Made by a program: the position numbers and the translations under genes. Below the pieces are notes generated by a model, which was given only the letters and a program-made list of their open reading frames with translations, had not been told where the DNA came from and did not search any database. DNA of 11,080 bases from Saccoglossus kowalevskii (Eukaryota; Hemichordata; Enteropneusta; Harrimaniidae), in contig NW_003109985.1 of NCBI RefSeq assembly GCF_000003605.2, positions 123,897-134,976 on the forward strand. The letters run 5' to 3'. Positions 1 to 8,230 of this stretch are shown in pieces (position 1 is the first letter of the stretch; every line of letters begins with the position of its first letter).

Positions 1-68
1 CTTACTGTTATTGACGATGTGAGGGTTTAACTGTACCTCTTATTGTCGGACAAATGAAATACAATCGC

Positions 69-88
69 CACACATACGTATACGCACA
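69..88. other. Alternating purine-pyrimidine tract
   Basis: Twenty consecutive bases alternate strictly between pyrimidine and purine. They include the overlapping palindromes ATACGTAT (74-81) and CGTATACG (77-84). Such tracts are known to be prone to left-handed Z-DNA under negative supercoiling. The tract is short and contains several TA steps, which weaken that tendency, so a function is not implied. Confidence 0.5.
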
Positions 89-1394
89 GCAGTCGTGCAC
101 GATACGCTACCGTGATCGTAATGCGAAACTGATAGTGTTAATTGTATTAGATTACCAGTATGTCATATTGTCATTGCCATAGTGTCATATTCAAGAATTT
201 CCAACTGAATGATAAGACAAAGACAAAAAAAAATCATGGATCGAAGTTTATAAAATCAAATTACACATTGATTTTAGTATTTGGAAGCTACTTTAATTTG
301 ATTTATTGTCCCACGTGTTCAGCTAGAAGTGTGGTTCTAGATGACAAGCAAAGATGAAATTTGACGGTAAATTGCAAATAAGCGAACCAAATGACGGCAT
401 AGCTGTATATGGGCTATCATATATAAAATGGCAATTTAGAGGTTTGGCAAATTGTATCGTATTTGGTTAAAGCATAGACCTTAGAAAACAGTGACATGCT
501 ACTGTATGTATCCCTTTCATGTAACCTTAGTTATAATCCTCTACCCAATTAACACCTTAGTGAAACTGACAAGAAAGCTATGTCAACGCCACTGTTACAT
601 CCTCTCTTGTTCCATAAGCTAAACATGGCTGCCAGGGAGTAGCTATACAAAATGAGCCAAATTTGTGGTTAGAATATAATCAGAAAAATTACATTTGATT
701 AAAACTGAATAGCCAAGTCCATTCTATTGATACGTGTGAAACTGAAAATTGCAAAGTTAACCGTTTATATATCACTATGAAAATAGGAAAGGGAAATAGT
801 CAGTTTTCTCTAGAAGAAAACAAAACTGCCTAAACGTAAACAATGACCTGTCAACATTTGTGTCATTATAAGAAGTGGATTTTTCATCATATTTAGAGCA
901 GATATAGCATAGTGCACCCGTTATACACTGATAAATGTGAATATTGGCACAGCATAACTTATCAAACATATAAAAAAGAGTAGAAAGGTAACAACTAAAA
1001 CTGTTTCAGATGTATAGGTATATGTATTAATGGGATTATCTATACAGGAGATTATAACCCACGTTGCACACAGGAAACTGGATTTTCCTTTGTCTCAGAC
1101 AGAAGTTGCATGTCCCTGTTTTTTAAGGTCTATGGTTAAAGTCTATTAAGGTTGCAGATGTCTTGTAGTAGTGTTAATTGTTGCAGTACGCTTTTTCTAC
1201 TGCAGGAAAATATTCATTAACGAATAACCAAAACTAGTAAAAGTACAAAATATGATTTTGTTGAAGCACAGATCGTGCTCACGTAGCGTACGTAACATAT
1301 ATTAAATCATATTACTCTCAACTTTGCTCTCATAGAATATAGGAAGATAATTTTGGTAACGCCTTTCATTACTAGCGAAATTACATGGCGAGAA

Positions 1395-1402
1395 TCACGT
1401 GA
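1395..1402. promoter_or_regulatory. E-box palindrome TCACGTGA
   Basis: A perfect 8-bp palindrome with the CACGTG core, followed by C. It matches the class of site bound by bHLH-zip factors of the USF/MITF/TFE type. It stands alone with no recognisable gene or core promoter beside it, so it is only a motif match. An identical 8-mer occurs at 4445-4452. Confidence 0.25.
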
Positions 1403-1920
1403 CCTGGACGCTATATCACTACTATTTGATTTATTTTCATTATAGAAGCCTACAATGATAATCTCCTAGGAAATTATTAGAATTCAATTACTGAAAATGA
1501 GGTGAAAGTTGAGATATGCTTACACTTCAATATTATGACATGACTGTTCAATTTGAAGTCAAATATGAGTAATTTCCAGCTATCCAAAACCGATACAAAC
1601 ATACGTCATGCCGCGCAGAATTTGATTTGCAAAAGGCGAGGATCCTGACATACTGCGTTCCAGTTTAGATAATTACTCATGGTATTGATTTCAGGCATAT
1701 CATTCGACCGGCATATTAAAGTTAGGATTAGGGTCGATAAAAGTGTTCGCGGTTGACCACATATAGTATGTACAATTACGTGTGAGATTCAATTTAACCG
1801 TTTATCTCAAAACGCGAAATGCTATTCATCGAAGTCATCAACAAAAAGATGGAGTTTCAGTATGAGCAAATGAATCAGTATATGTTCTTATAGTCACCTT
1901 TAGCATATACGTATCCCATC

Positions 1921-2640
1921 TGCTCGATTGGTGCGCGTATTGTGTTGGCCTCATTACTGTTTAACTTGTCGAAACCACGTGACATCACGAACTGAAGAAC
2001 GTTGGAAAATAAGTGCTTCTATTGAAATATTTATAATAAGAACAGAGTGGTCAAAGTTCACAATTTTTGCTTTCAAAATGTTAGACTTAAAGCGATATAA
2101 ATTGGTATTGTATAAGCCACTGTTTTCCAGTAAATCGGTAGTTTATATTTATATAATAGTTTCCGGATGGGCACGTTTTGCCATGGCCGCAATAAACTTC
2201 CTGTCTCATTATAACTCATATTATCAAAATGCCCCAAATATGAGTAAGCTCTGGAAGTATGCTTAAAACTGCACATTCAGTGAGCTTGGCATATGGAAAA
2301 AGAAGAAACCGCCTTTAAATTTAATAGAATCAATCGCGATGATTGACAACGCCGAAGGGAAAATTCTTGGAAAGGCGAATAATGAACGTTGAAATTAATA
2401 GACGATAATAGCGTCTCTGGGGCTTTCCTGTGACGTATAATGTAGGATTTGACTAAAATACTATTTAGCCACTGATTTGCAGTCGAAATACCATAAATAT
2501 TATTTAAATAATAGGCTTGGTTGTTTAGTATCATATGATTTCTGTTAATTAGAAAAATATAATACAAGAACGATATGATAGTGTTTTCAGTGGATATTGT
2601 GAATGTCTTATAATAGTCCAAATATTGTTTTTAATTACCA
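1921..2640. other. Region with overlapping open frames, no recognised gene
   Basis: On the minus strand, the frame running from 2621 down to 2073 is open for about 181 codons apart from one TGA at 2279-2277, which is immediately followed by an ATG at 2276-2274. On the plus strand, 1928-2266 is also open for 112 codons, beginning at TTG. None of the translations resembles a family I know. The overlap of open frames on both strands over the same AT-rich segment suggests locally sparse stop codons rather than a gene. An E-box CACGTG lies at 1976-1981. I make no CDS call; a decayed exon cannot be excluded. Confidence 0.45.
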
Positions 2641-2814
2641 CTTCGTTAGTGTTGGTGAGTAGATATTATATCTCCCAGTACAGAAACCATAAAACTGGTG
2701 AGTTTAAAATCTGGTTGTTCATCTCGGTCGTGTCAGTGTGTAGCATGCATATCATGACATAATGCATTTTCCCCATCTTCATTTGTTGATAAATTCTACA
2801 TTAATATCAGCAAG

Positions 2815-2829
2815 GTTACCATTAGCAAC
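2815..2829. promoter_or_regulatory. X-box-like RFX site, spacer 3
   Basis: GTTACC and AGCAAC stand as inverted half-sites separated by ATT. This fits the classical RFX X-box description of GTNRCC, a spacer of 0-3 bases, then RGYAAC, with both half-sites perfect. RFX factors are winged-helix regulators best known for ciliary genes in animals. It is the left member of a cluster of related half-sites extending to about 3056. Binding is inferred from the motif only. Confidence 0.45.
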
Positions 2830-2845
2830 GACATAGCTGCCTTAA

Positions 2846-2932
2846 CTACCCATAGCAATGAGCCACACTAAAACTCAAATATATTATAAAAATACTTAGT
2901 AACGTACGTTACCAACATCGCTATTGCTATGG
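2846..2932. repeat. Inverted repeat CCATAGCAAT / ATTGCTATGG
   Basis: A perfect 10-bp inverted repeat has arms at 2850-2859 and 2923-2932, about 63 bp apart. The left arm lies inside CTACCCATAGCAAT (2846-2859), which looks like a degenerate X-box. The right arm is its mirror. Between the arms sits the 14-bp palindrome at 2899-2912. The geometry could be two oppositely oriented degenerate RFX half-site pairs or a weak cruciform. Confidence 0.4.
2898..2913. promoter_or_regulatory. Everted RFX half-sites around a perfect palindrome
   Basis: AGTAAC (2898-2903) and GTTACC (2908-2913) point away from each other across GTAC. The inner 14 bases at 2899-2912, GTAACGTACGTTAC, are a perfect palindrome. 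Everted half-sites are not the canonical inward-facing X-box, so this may serve two monomers or simply add to the local half-site density. Confidence 0.35.
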
Positions 2933-2944
2933 ATATCGTGAGCA

Positions 2945-2952
2945 ACACGTGT
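2945..2952. promoter_or_regulatory. E-box ACACGTGT overlapping X-box
   Basis: A perfect 8-bp palindrome containing CACGTG at 2946-2951. It shares its last two bases with the X-box that starts at 2951, and its first two with an AGCAAC half-site at 2941-2946. Occupancy by a bHLH factor and by RFX would therefore be expected to interfere. This is motif evidence only. Confidence 0.3.
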
Positions 2953-2964
2953 CACCTTAGTAAC
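2951..2964. promoter_or_regulatory. X-box-like RFX site, spacer 2
   Basis: GTCACC, TT and AGTAAC form a 14-bp site with both half-sites matching GTNRCC and RGYAAC exactly and the preferred 2-bp spacer. An extra half-site AGCAAC (2941-2946) lies just upstream, and another AGTAAC occurs at 3051-3056. Inverted CCAAT boxes (ATTGG) follow at 2977-2981 and 3032-3036; X-box plus CCAAT is a known pairing of RFX with NF-Y in vertebrate promoters. Whether that pairing applies here is inference. Confidence 0.5.
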
Positions 2965-2976
2965 TTACAAAATCTT

Positions 2977-3036
2977 ATTGGCTGCTCCTAACAACACCCG
3001 TATTTAGCTGTATTAGTCTGGGAAACCAAATATTGG
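2977..3036 (-). promoter_or_regulatory. Two inverted CCAAT boxes
   Basis: ATTGG occurs at 2977-2981 and 3032-3036, giving CCAAT on the minus strand. The first lies 12 bases after the X-box ending at 2964. NF-Y binds CCAAT and often sits 60-100 bp upstream of start sites. The pentamer is common by chance in AT-rich DNA, so the weight comes only from adjacency to the X-box cluster. Confidence 0.25.
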
Positions 3037-3116
3037 CACTAGTAGTGTTTAGTAACTCAGTACCTACGCCAGAAACACACGATTCGACCAGGAATCGATT
3101 TTAACATCATACGTGC

Positions 3117-3146
3117 TATATAGGTTAGTCCAGCGTCCGTTCATTG
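3117..3146 (+). promoter_or_regulatory. Weak core-promoter-like TATA and initiator pair
   Basis: TATATA at 3117-3122 is followed by an initiator-like TCATTG at 3141-3146. This puts a potential start at A3143, 26 bases after the first T of the TATA element and slightly closer than usual. It lies about 180 bp downstream of the X-box at 2951-2964 and 107 bp after the second CCAAT box. A splice-donor-like GTAAGA follows at 3186, and an acceptor-like TTTTCAG ends at 3436. All these elements are short, and TATA strings are frequent here, so this is a tentative reading. Confidence 0.12.
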
Positions 3147-3409
3147 TGGCTCATCTGTTTGCTTTGGACACCGAGCTGGTCTGATGTAAGATATCTCCTC
3201 CCGGTAACATACAGAATAACTACGGATTAATTCATAACAACAGTAGATTCGGGTGACTTGTGGTCAGTGAGATGTTTTTAGCTACTAAGAACAACAACAA
3301 AAATGAATTCAGGACATCAATGAGGTAAAGTGTGATTTTTAATTTACGAAAAAGTGTCAGGTTAAAATGAACAATAACAAAATAATAAAGATAATTATAT
3401 GGCACGTAA

Positions 3410-3814
3410 CCATGTCAATGTTCGTGTGAATTTTCAGTCAACTTAAAGTTTCACATAACATTGCAATTTACGGGTCCATATTTTCAATATCAAACTATAG
3501 GCACAGGAAGTGTCTATTACAAAACAGCTAATCGTATACGTCTAATAAGCAATATTACAAAACAATATATGGCCATGTTTCGAATGCAATATGTGTACTG
3601 TAATTGTGGTACATGTGATTTGTTAATTCGGCGTGTTCTAGAACGTCTAAATAAAGCTTTAGCACGACGATCGTTACTATGGTTACAACTAACAAACAAG
3701 TATCCCTCTGGTATCACTACCCTAACAATTCAACGTATGGCCATGATAACTATTTTTAAATGTCCTATTTTTAAATGGTTAAACACACATCCGAAACAGC
3801 AGTGCAGCGGCTAA
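3410..3814 (+). other. Unrecognised open frame, possible exon
   Basis: This frame is open from just after the TAA at 3407 to the stop ending at 3814, about 134 codons. The first ATG in the frame is at 3569 and would give an 81-residue product. That ATG has T at -3 and G at +4, a weak start context. The frame crosses an acceptor-like TTTTCAG ending at 3436. The translation has a Cys-rich patch (YCNCGTCDLL) followed by an Arg/Leu-rich, helix-like stretch, but I recognise no family. With about one third G+C, an open frame of this length is expected roughly 0.1 times per window, so chance is possible. The minus strand is also open across 3517-3717, which weakens the case. It is not called as a gene. 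Confidence 0.2.
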
Positions 3815-4444
3815 ATACATTAAAGCGCGGTGGTCGTCGCGCATGGCGTGTTCGAATTTCATGTAAATAAACAATGTATTTTACACGCGTTGTATACGTC
3901 GCTATGAGTCCCATATCGAACAGAACGCAACGCGACGACTGCCGCCCTTTAAGGTCATTTTCTCGCGAGAATACTAAACATGCAATAGTAATATTTTTGA
4001 GTGGTCATCCTTGTGACGTAATGCACATTAACATCTTATCTGTACCTACTCTTGTAGGAAGTGCTTATACGTGGTCATTATTTTCATATGCCTAGGAGAC
4101 AAGAGACATGACGTTTTGTGGTCAACCGAATTGTGTTCCCTTGTTGTACAATTAATTTCTGCGTTCTTCGAAAATTGGTTGAAACTGAGGGAAAGAGAAG
4201 CCAAATACTGCAATGTCATTGCTGTTTCATCCATAAAGAATCCTGAATATAAAATTTCATTTTAATGTGAACTTGAGGTAATTAAAAACAATACAGTAAA
4301 CTTATTTTGTTTCGTACCTTGACTGACACTGTATTTTAGATGATAAACATAGATCGTTGGAGATCTCAAGCACAATTTAAATAAATTCGTATTATCATTT
4401 TCATACCATTTTAAATGTGGTTAACCGTACATCACTGTAAGAAT

Positions 4445-4452
4445 TCACGTGA
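4445..4452. promoter_or_regulatory. E-box palindrome TCACGTGA
   Basis: Same perfect 8-mer as at 1395-1402. It has no core-promoter context or nearby gene and is a motif match only. Confidence 0.22.
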
Positions 4453-5182
4453 TAGGAAGAAATATGAATCGCTGATTTGCCAACATTTGCTATACTGGCA
4501 GATAGCTAAAATATTTTGGGACTTATAGTATCAGGAACAATCTGTTTTCAGAAACAAAACAGCTGGGTTCTGGGAGTTGTGTGTCCATTTACACGCTTCT
4601 AACGTGGCGCGTTTGCCTCCACTAATTTGTTGCGACATTCCAATATTGCGTTGTTTCAAAATATATTTCATGCCACATGTTACGTGTTTAAGTAGCAAAT
4701 TAAACACATATATATCAAGTCATTGAAAACTACGCAACAATAACTTCACAGAGAGCGTACTCGTCGATTTATTATAAGAATTGTATATCTCCTTCATCTT
4801 ATAGATTCGTTTCGTCGCTTCAAACGAACAATTAAATCAAAACATATACTCAGTCTGTCTGGTATATAATGTCAGTTCACCCGCATTACGTAATATGTTT
4901 ATTTTGCGTATTTTAAATATATTTATGATTTGGGGAATATATTGCTAAATATGACTACTACTTTTAAATATGGCCACCAAATACTGAACAATCAGCGTAT
5001 TGAGATATTGGCATTAGTATCATGGAACAATGAGGGACACCGCCCAATCAGTATTTAACATGCAAAATGTAACAGTTAAAGATTTTTAGACTTCACACAT
5101 CGATGTTTGAGCTATATGAATAGTATTTATTGTTTTTCGAATTATCATAAATGTTTCAATCATAATCATGTACATATAAAAT

Positions 5183-5197
5183 TATATATATATATAT
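5183..5197. repeat. Short (TA)n run
   Basis: Seven and a half TA units in an AT-rich setting. It is too short to be more than a minor microsatellite. Confidence 0.6.
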
Positions 5198-5440
5198 TCA
5201 GTTTCAAGAGAAGAGATACTTATAATGCAACAAGCTGTTTTAATTGTTGTTGTGCTATTTTTTTATATTACCCTTACAAATGCATTCATTGGACCATTGA
5301 AAAATCAAAATCGTGTTTCCCTGTAATTAAGAGTCTTATTGATCAAGGCATTTTAAAACACATCATGGGTTTTAACTCTCATCAAGTTATAACACATGGT
5401 CCTACGATAATGGTTACATCCAATATTTAAACAAAGATGG

Positions 5441-6410
5441 CAGACGTTGATTCGTCTCGTTCTACTCTGGATTACTTGGAACAAAACAGATCCTAGCAAG
5501 TTGGTATTTATATGCCTGTGTGATTTTTTTGTAATGTGTTTGACTTTTCCAATTTGCTTGTGGTTATTCCTTCCTTTGCATATTGTCTGTATCAGTGTTC
5601 CTGTGGGTTTGTGATGTAAACCGTGATATATGTTCAGGACATTGCAGCTGGTCGAGAACAATTCAGTCCTTTGGAGTGCTTCACTCAATTTCCTTTTTGA
5701 CTATCCATTTTCTCGTCGGGTAATATGTGGCAGGTGTGGCATATTTAGGGTGTGTTTAACCATCCAAATCGGCACAAAGATTGAGGCAATTGTCACATAT
5801 AGTGCCGCAAAAAAATTCACTAGCTTCGTACATACAGGTATACGGGTTTACCTGTTTCTAGTAGAAATTTAGCCGTTCTTATAACCCTGTTGGACATTTG
5901 TCACATATCACAGCACTTAGAACGGGTAATCAAGTCTGACATTGGCTGGAGTTTTTGTTTATATGGAAATGGTGAACAGCAAACTTGGTGGTCAGACTTT
6001 TCAACAGTAATAAAAATAAGCACCGGCCTATACCACTCACTCCACTATGAAAATAAAAAAGTATTTATAATGCCACTTTTAATGTTTTTATAAGTTTCTT
6101 ATGAATAATAATTTTAAACTTCTATGGTCTTTCACCCAATCGTCGGGAGTCTGTCATACTCAAGTTAACTTTATTTAAATTTAAATTACTGAAGTTTACA
6201 TATATATTTCGCATCATATAGACAGCCAGTCCCGTGAAACATTATTTCAGTTCATAGAATGAAATATATACATGCTAATTTTTTTATGTTTAACTGCAAT
6301 GTTTTTGTCATTTCTTCAATTCGACTGATACTAGCATTGGATGCACAAAATTTATGTATTCGTTACATTATATGTAAATGGATTATTTGCTAGTTATTAG
6401 TAAGAAACTG
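5441..6410. other. Unique AT-rich non-coding DNA
   Basis: Open frames overlap on both strands: minus 5353-5688 (111 codons, starting only at TTG) and plus 5630-5872 and 5890-6093. None gives a recognisable protein. A 14-bp AT palindrome, ATTTAAATTTAAAT, sits around 6174-6187. I see no transposon ends or known repeat family. Confidence 0.6.
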
Positions 6411-6983
6411 TGACGTAGACTATGGCTTCTGTTGAAGCTTGCAACACGAGCAAAGATTCCCTACTAGAATTGGCCTATGGCGGGAAGAAATTGTAAATCA
6501 TGCCTCTATCACGGTATCTTAGCGGGACTTTGTTTATTCCGAGGTATATTACGGCGATGTTAGAGGAAACGCCCTCTGGACATAAGCTCTAAATAAGAAA
6601 CGCAACACAACGTTATTTACCGCATCCAAGGACAAAGACAAACATGTTATGTACACCCTTTTAAAGGATCTTTCACTCTTGTCAACACGCTATTAATGTG
6701 CCAATAATAACGAAATAATCCTGCTGATCACGTTCAAATAGTGTTATTGAAACTAAATAACGCCGACGCTGACATAATGCATTTTTGAGGCCGTCTCCTC
6801 ATTCATTTGTTGTATTTTGACAGCTTTTCACCAAAACATGGGTGTTTCTAAGATACCCTGCATTTGAGGCAGTCAGGATGTCTGAGTGCGTGCATACGGT
6901 TCCTCGGGAGGAACTACAAAGCTATCACTCGTCGCACATATTCATTTAATCAGTCTGATGTCTAATTATATCTGAGTCTGATT
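6411..6983. other. Slightly GC-richer stretch, no confirmed gene
   Basis: Local G+C rises and several coding-like scraps appear. An ATG at 6422 in good context (A at -3, G at +4) opens a 24-codon frame to 6496. A pyrimidine-rich stretch ending in TTTTGACAG at 6823 resembles a splice acceptor and leads into a 41-codon frame to 6949. The two do not join in a consistent phase and neither translation is recognised. A 16-mer at 6770-6785 also occurs at 2755-2770. A compact hairpin lies at 6899-6914. Confidence 0.4.
6899..6914. other. Compact perfect hairpin
   Basis: GTTCCTC and GAGGAAC are perfect inverted arms of 7 bases around GG; as RNA this would be 6 pairs closing a CGGG tetraloop. No T-run follows, and this is not a bacterial context, so a terminator reading does not apply. 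It lies 70 bp before the X-box at 6984. Confidence 0.4.
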
Positions 6984-6997
6984 GTTACCATGGTAAC
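6984..6997. promoter_or_regulatory. Perfect palindromic X-box (RFX site)
   Basis: GTTACCATGGTAAC is a perfect 14-bp palindrome with GTTACC and GGTAAC half-sites and the preferred AT spacer. It matches the RFX X-box consensus at every defined position and is the strongest motif in the window. In animals such sites are typical of promoters of ciliary and other RFX-regulated genes. No convincing start site or exon could be placed on either side, so the target gene is unknown and may lie outside the window. Confidence 0.55.
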
Positions 6998-6999
6998 CA

Positions 7000-8230
7000 A
7001 AATCAATCAAAACGGAGTGACTAGACTGAGACGTGTCAAACGCGTAATACAGTCACACTTGTTTCTAAGATTGAAATGCGCATTGTGAGCAGAATATTAT
7101 TTTTTGTACTTTCAACCATTCTCACTAGAGTAAATCATGCCCCAATGCATTCTCTTGTTCATTGAAGATGGCACGTAAATCATAAATCATATTGTGTATG
7201 TTTTACTGTAAGAATAAGAAAACCATAAAACGTAACTTATAGTAACGACGTTGATTGTTTACATATCCTACATAATATGTACAGTCAGACTCAGCCATTT
7301 CTATGCTACTATTATCATAACGTTGTATAAGGATTTGCAAATAATGAAAATTCAAACATAATCACAGGATTTTCAATTTTTATGATTTCCACCCCTGTAA
7401 CAATTTTAATCTGTAATCTGTGTTGCTAGGAAACGAATAGAGAAATGTTGTTTGGTTGTAAATCAGCTTCGTTGACGAAATGAATATTGTCCCTTCGATA
7501 GTACACTATTATACAGTATTTCTTATCGGTATTATGTACGTGGGCGTACGATACTATTCTATGGCTGCGTACGCTTATCGCAACCCCATCCATAGATTTG
7601 ATGTGAGCAACAAGATGAAGGCGTGACAATGACCATAATAATACGTATTCCACGTAATTCGCAATGAATACAACACGCACGTGTTCCAGCAACTACTTCT
7701 GCTGATAATAAATAAGACCAGGCGTGTGGAGTAAAATCGCTTCTAGCTTTAAATGAAAAAACACCCGATTTTTCTCCTCAAGCCATGTAATCTGTTGTTA
7801 ATAAATACTGATATAATTAACGTAAGATGCACGCAAAAAATAATCTTCAATTATAACACATTGTAATGGCTTGATCCAGCCGTATATCGACGTGGTTTCC
7901 CAGAAAGCAGGTAGAAACATTCAGCTAATTTAGTCTGAGTACTAGTATAACAACATGCTGTCGTGTCTTATTTCTTTAATCTCCGTATTGGTTACTTTGC
8001 GATAATCTATGGATAAACTATCATTACGAAGTTTGAGTTTGCTGCAATCAGGGGAGACGTGACCGGGAATCTCGTCAGATCTGAAGTAAGGACACTATCG
8101 ATGAATGGTTTAAAACTGCCAGATCACCGTAATAACACCTGCGGAGTTTAGATTACACGAGAAATTAAGTCAGTTATTATTATCTGACGTTGGGGGCACT
8201 GTTAACAATATAATGAGATATTAGGTCTCA
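7000..8230. other. Unique AT-rich non-coding DNA
   Basis: No gene is recognised. The minus-strand frame 7426-7692 (88 codons) has no known family. The GC-rich palindrome GCGTACGC lies near 7567 and an E-box CACGTG at 7678-7683. Near the right end, GTCAG/CTGAC arms (8169-8188) and ATGAGA/TCTCAT arms (8213-8231) form two small inverted repeats next to the minisatellite boundary. Confidence 0.6.
7422..7434. promoter_or_regulatory. RFX-like site GTTGCTAGGAAAC
   Basis: This 13-bp site resembles the shorter-spaced RFX motif class (GTTGCTAGG followed by an AAC-type half). It departs from the strict GTNRCC/RGYAAC pattern at one position in each half. It lies 425 bp from the perfect X-box at 6984. 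Binding would be weaker than at that site; this is motif evidence only. Confidence 0.3.

Larger units (their letters stand above)
1..1920. other. Unique AT-rich non-coding DNA
   Basis: No open frame here looks like a gene. The frames present are short (about 65 codons at most) and of low-complexity AT-rich composition, and no protein family is recognisable. Small items seen are an alternating purine/pyrimidine tract near the left end, a 10-bp perfect palindrome TCGTGCACGA at 93-102, and a hairpin with 7-bp arms TGCAGTA/TACTGCA at 1182-1204 (9-nt loop). There are also E-boxes at 312-317 and 1396-1401. A short telomere-like string TTAGGATTAGGGT at 1722-1734 covers only two imperfect units. This could be intergenic or intronic; nothing decides between them. 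Confidence 0.7.
3815..5440. other. Unique AT-rich non-coding DNA
   Basis: No gene or known repeat is recognised. Short open frames (up to 107 codons at 5107-5430) have low-complexity, unconvincing translations. Visible items are a small hairpin CCTAC/GTAGG with a TCTT loop near 4045-4058 and a second E-box palindrome TCACGTGA at 4445-4452. There is also a short (TA)n run at 5183-5197. Confidence 0.65.

Noticed and set aside
1722-1734. Telomere-like TTAGGATTAGGGT
   Set aside because: Only two imperfect units, far too few for an interstitial telomeric repeat.
1928-2266. Plus-strand open frame of 112 codons
   Set aside because: TTG start, AT-driven composition and no family resemblance. The opposite strand is open too, which indicates locally sparse stops.
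3848-3860. tRNA B-box-like GTTCGAAT (also at 9596-9603)
   Set aside because: No A-box at the right distance and no cloverleaf can be drawn at either site. It is a chance octamer.
5353-5688. Minus-strand open frame of 111 codons
   Set aside because: It starts only at TTG, overlaps other open frames, has no recognisable domain, and is of a length expected about once by chance in this window.
6422-6496. Short ATG frame of 24 codons in good initiation context
   Set aside because: It is very short, unrecognised, and its end has only a poor splice donor (ATT|GTAAAT). Frames of this size are abundant by chance.
6899-6914. Hairpin read as a transcription terminator
   Set aside because: No U-run follows and the window is eukaryotic, so intrinsic termination is not an applicable model.
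6824-6949. Possible terminal exon after a pyrimidine-rich TTTTGACAG acceptor-like site
   Set aside because: The 41-codon frame is within chance length. It does not join in phase to the short frame at 6422, and no homologue is recognised.
7426-7692. Minus-strand open frame of 88 codons ending at the RFX-like site
   Set aside because: No known motif, and its length is well within chance expectation.
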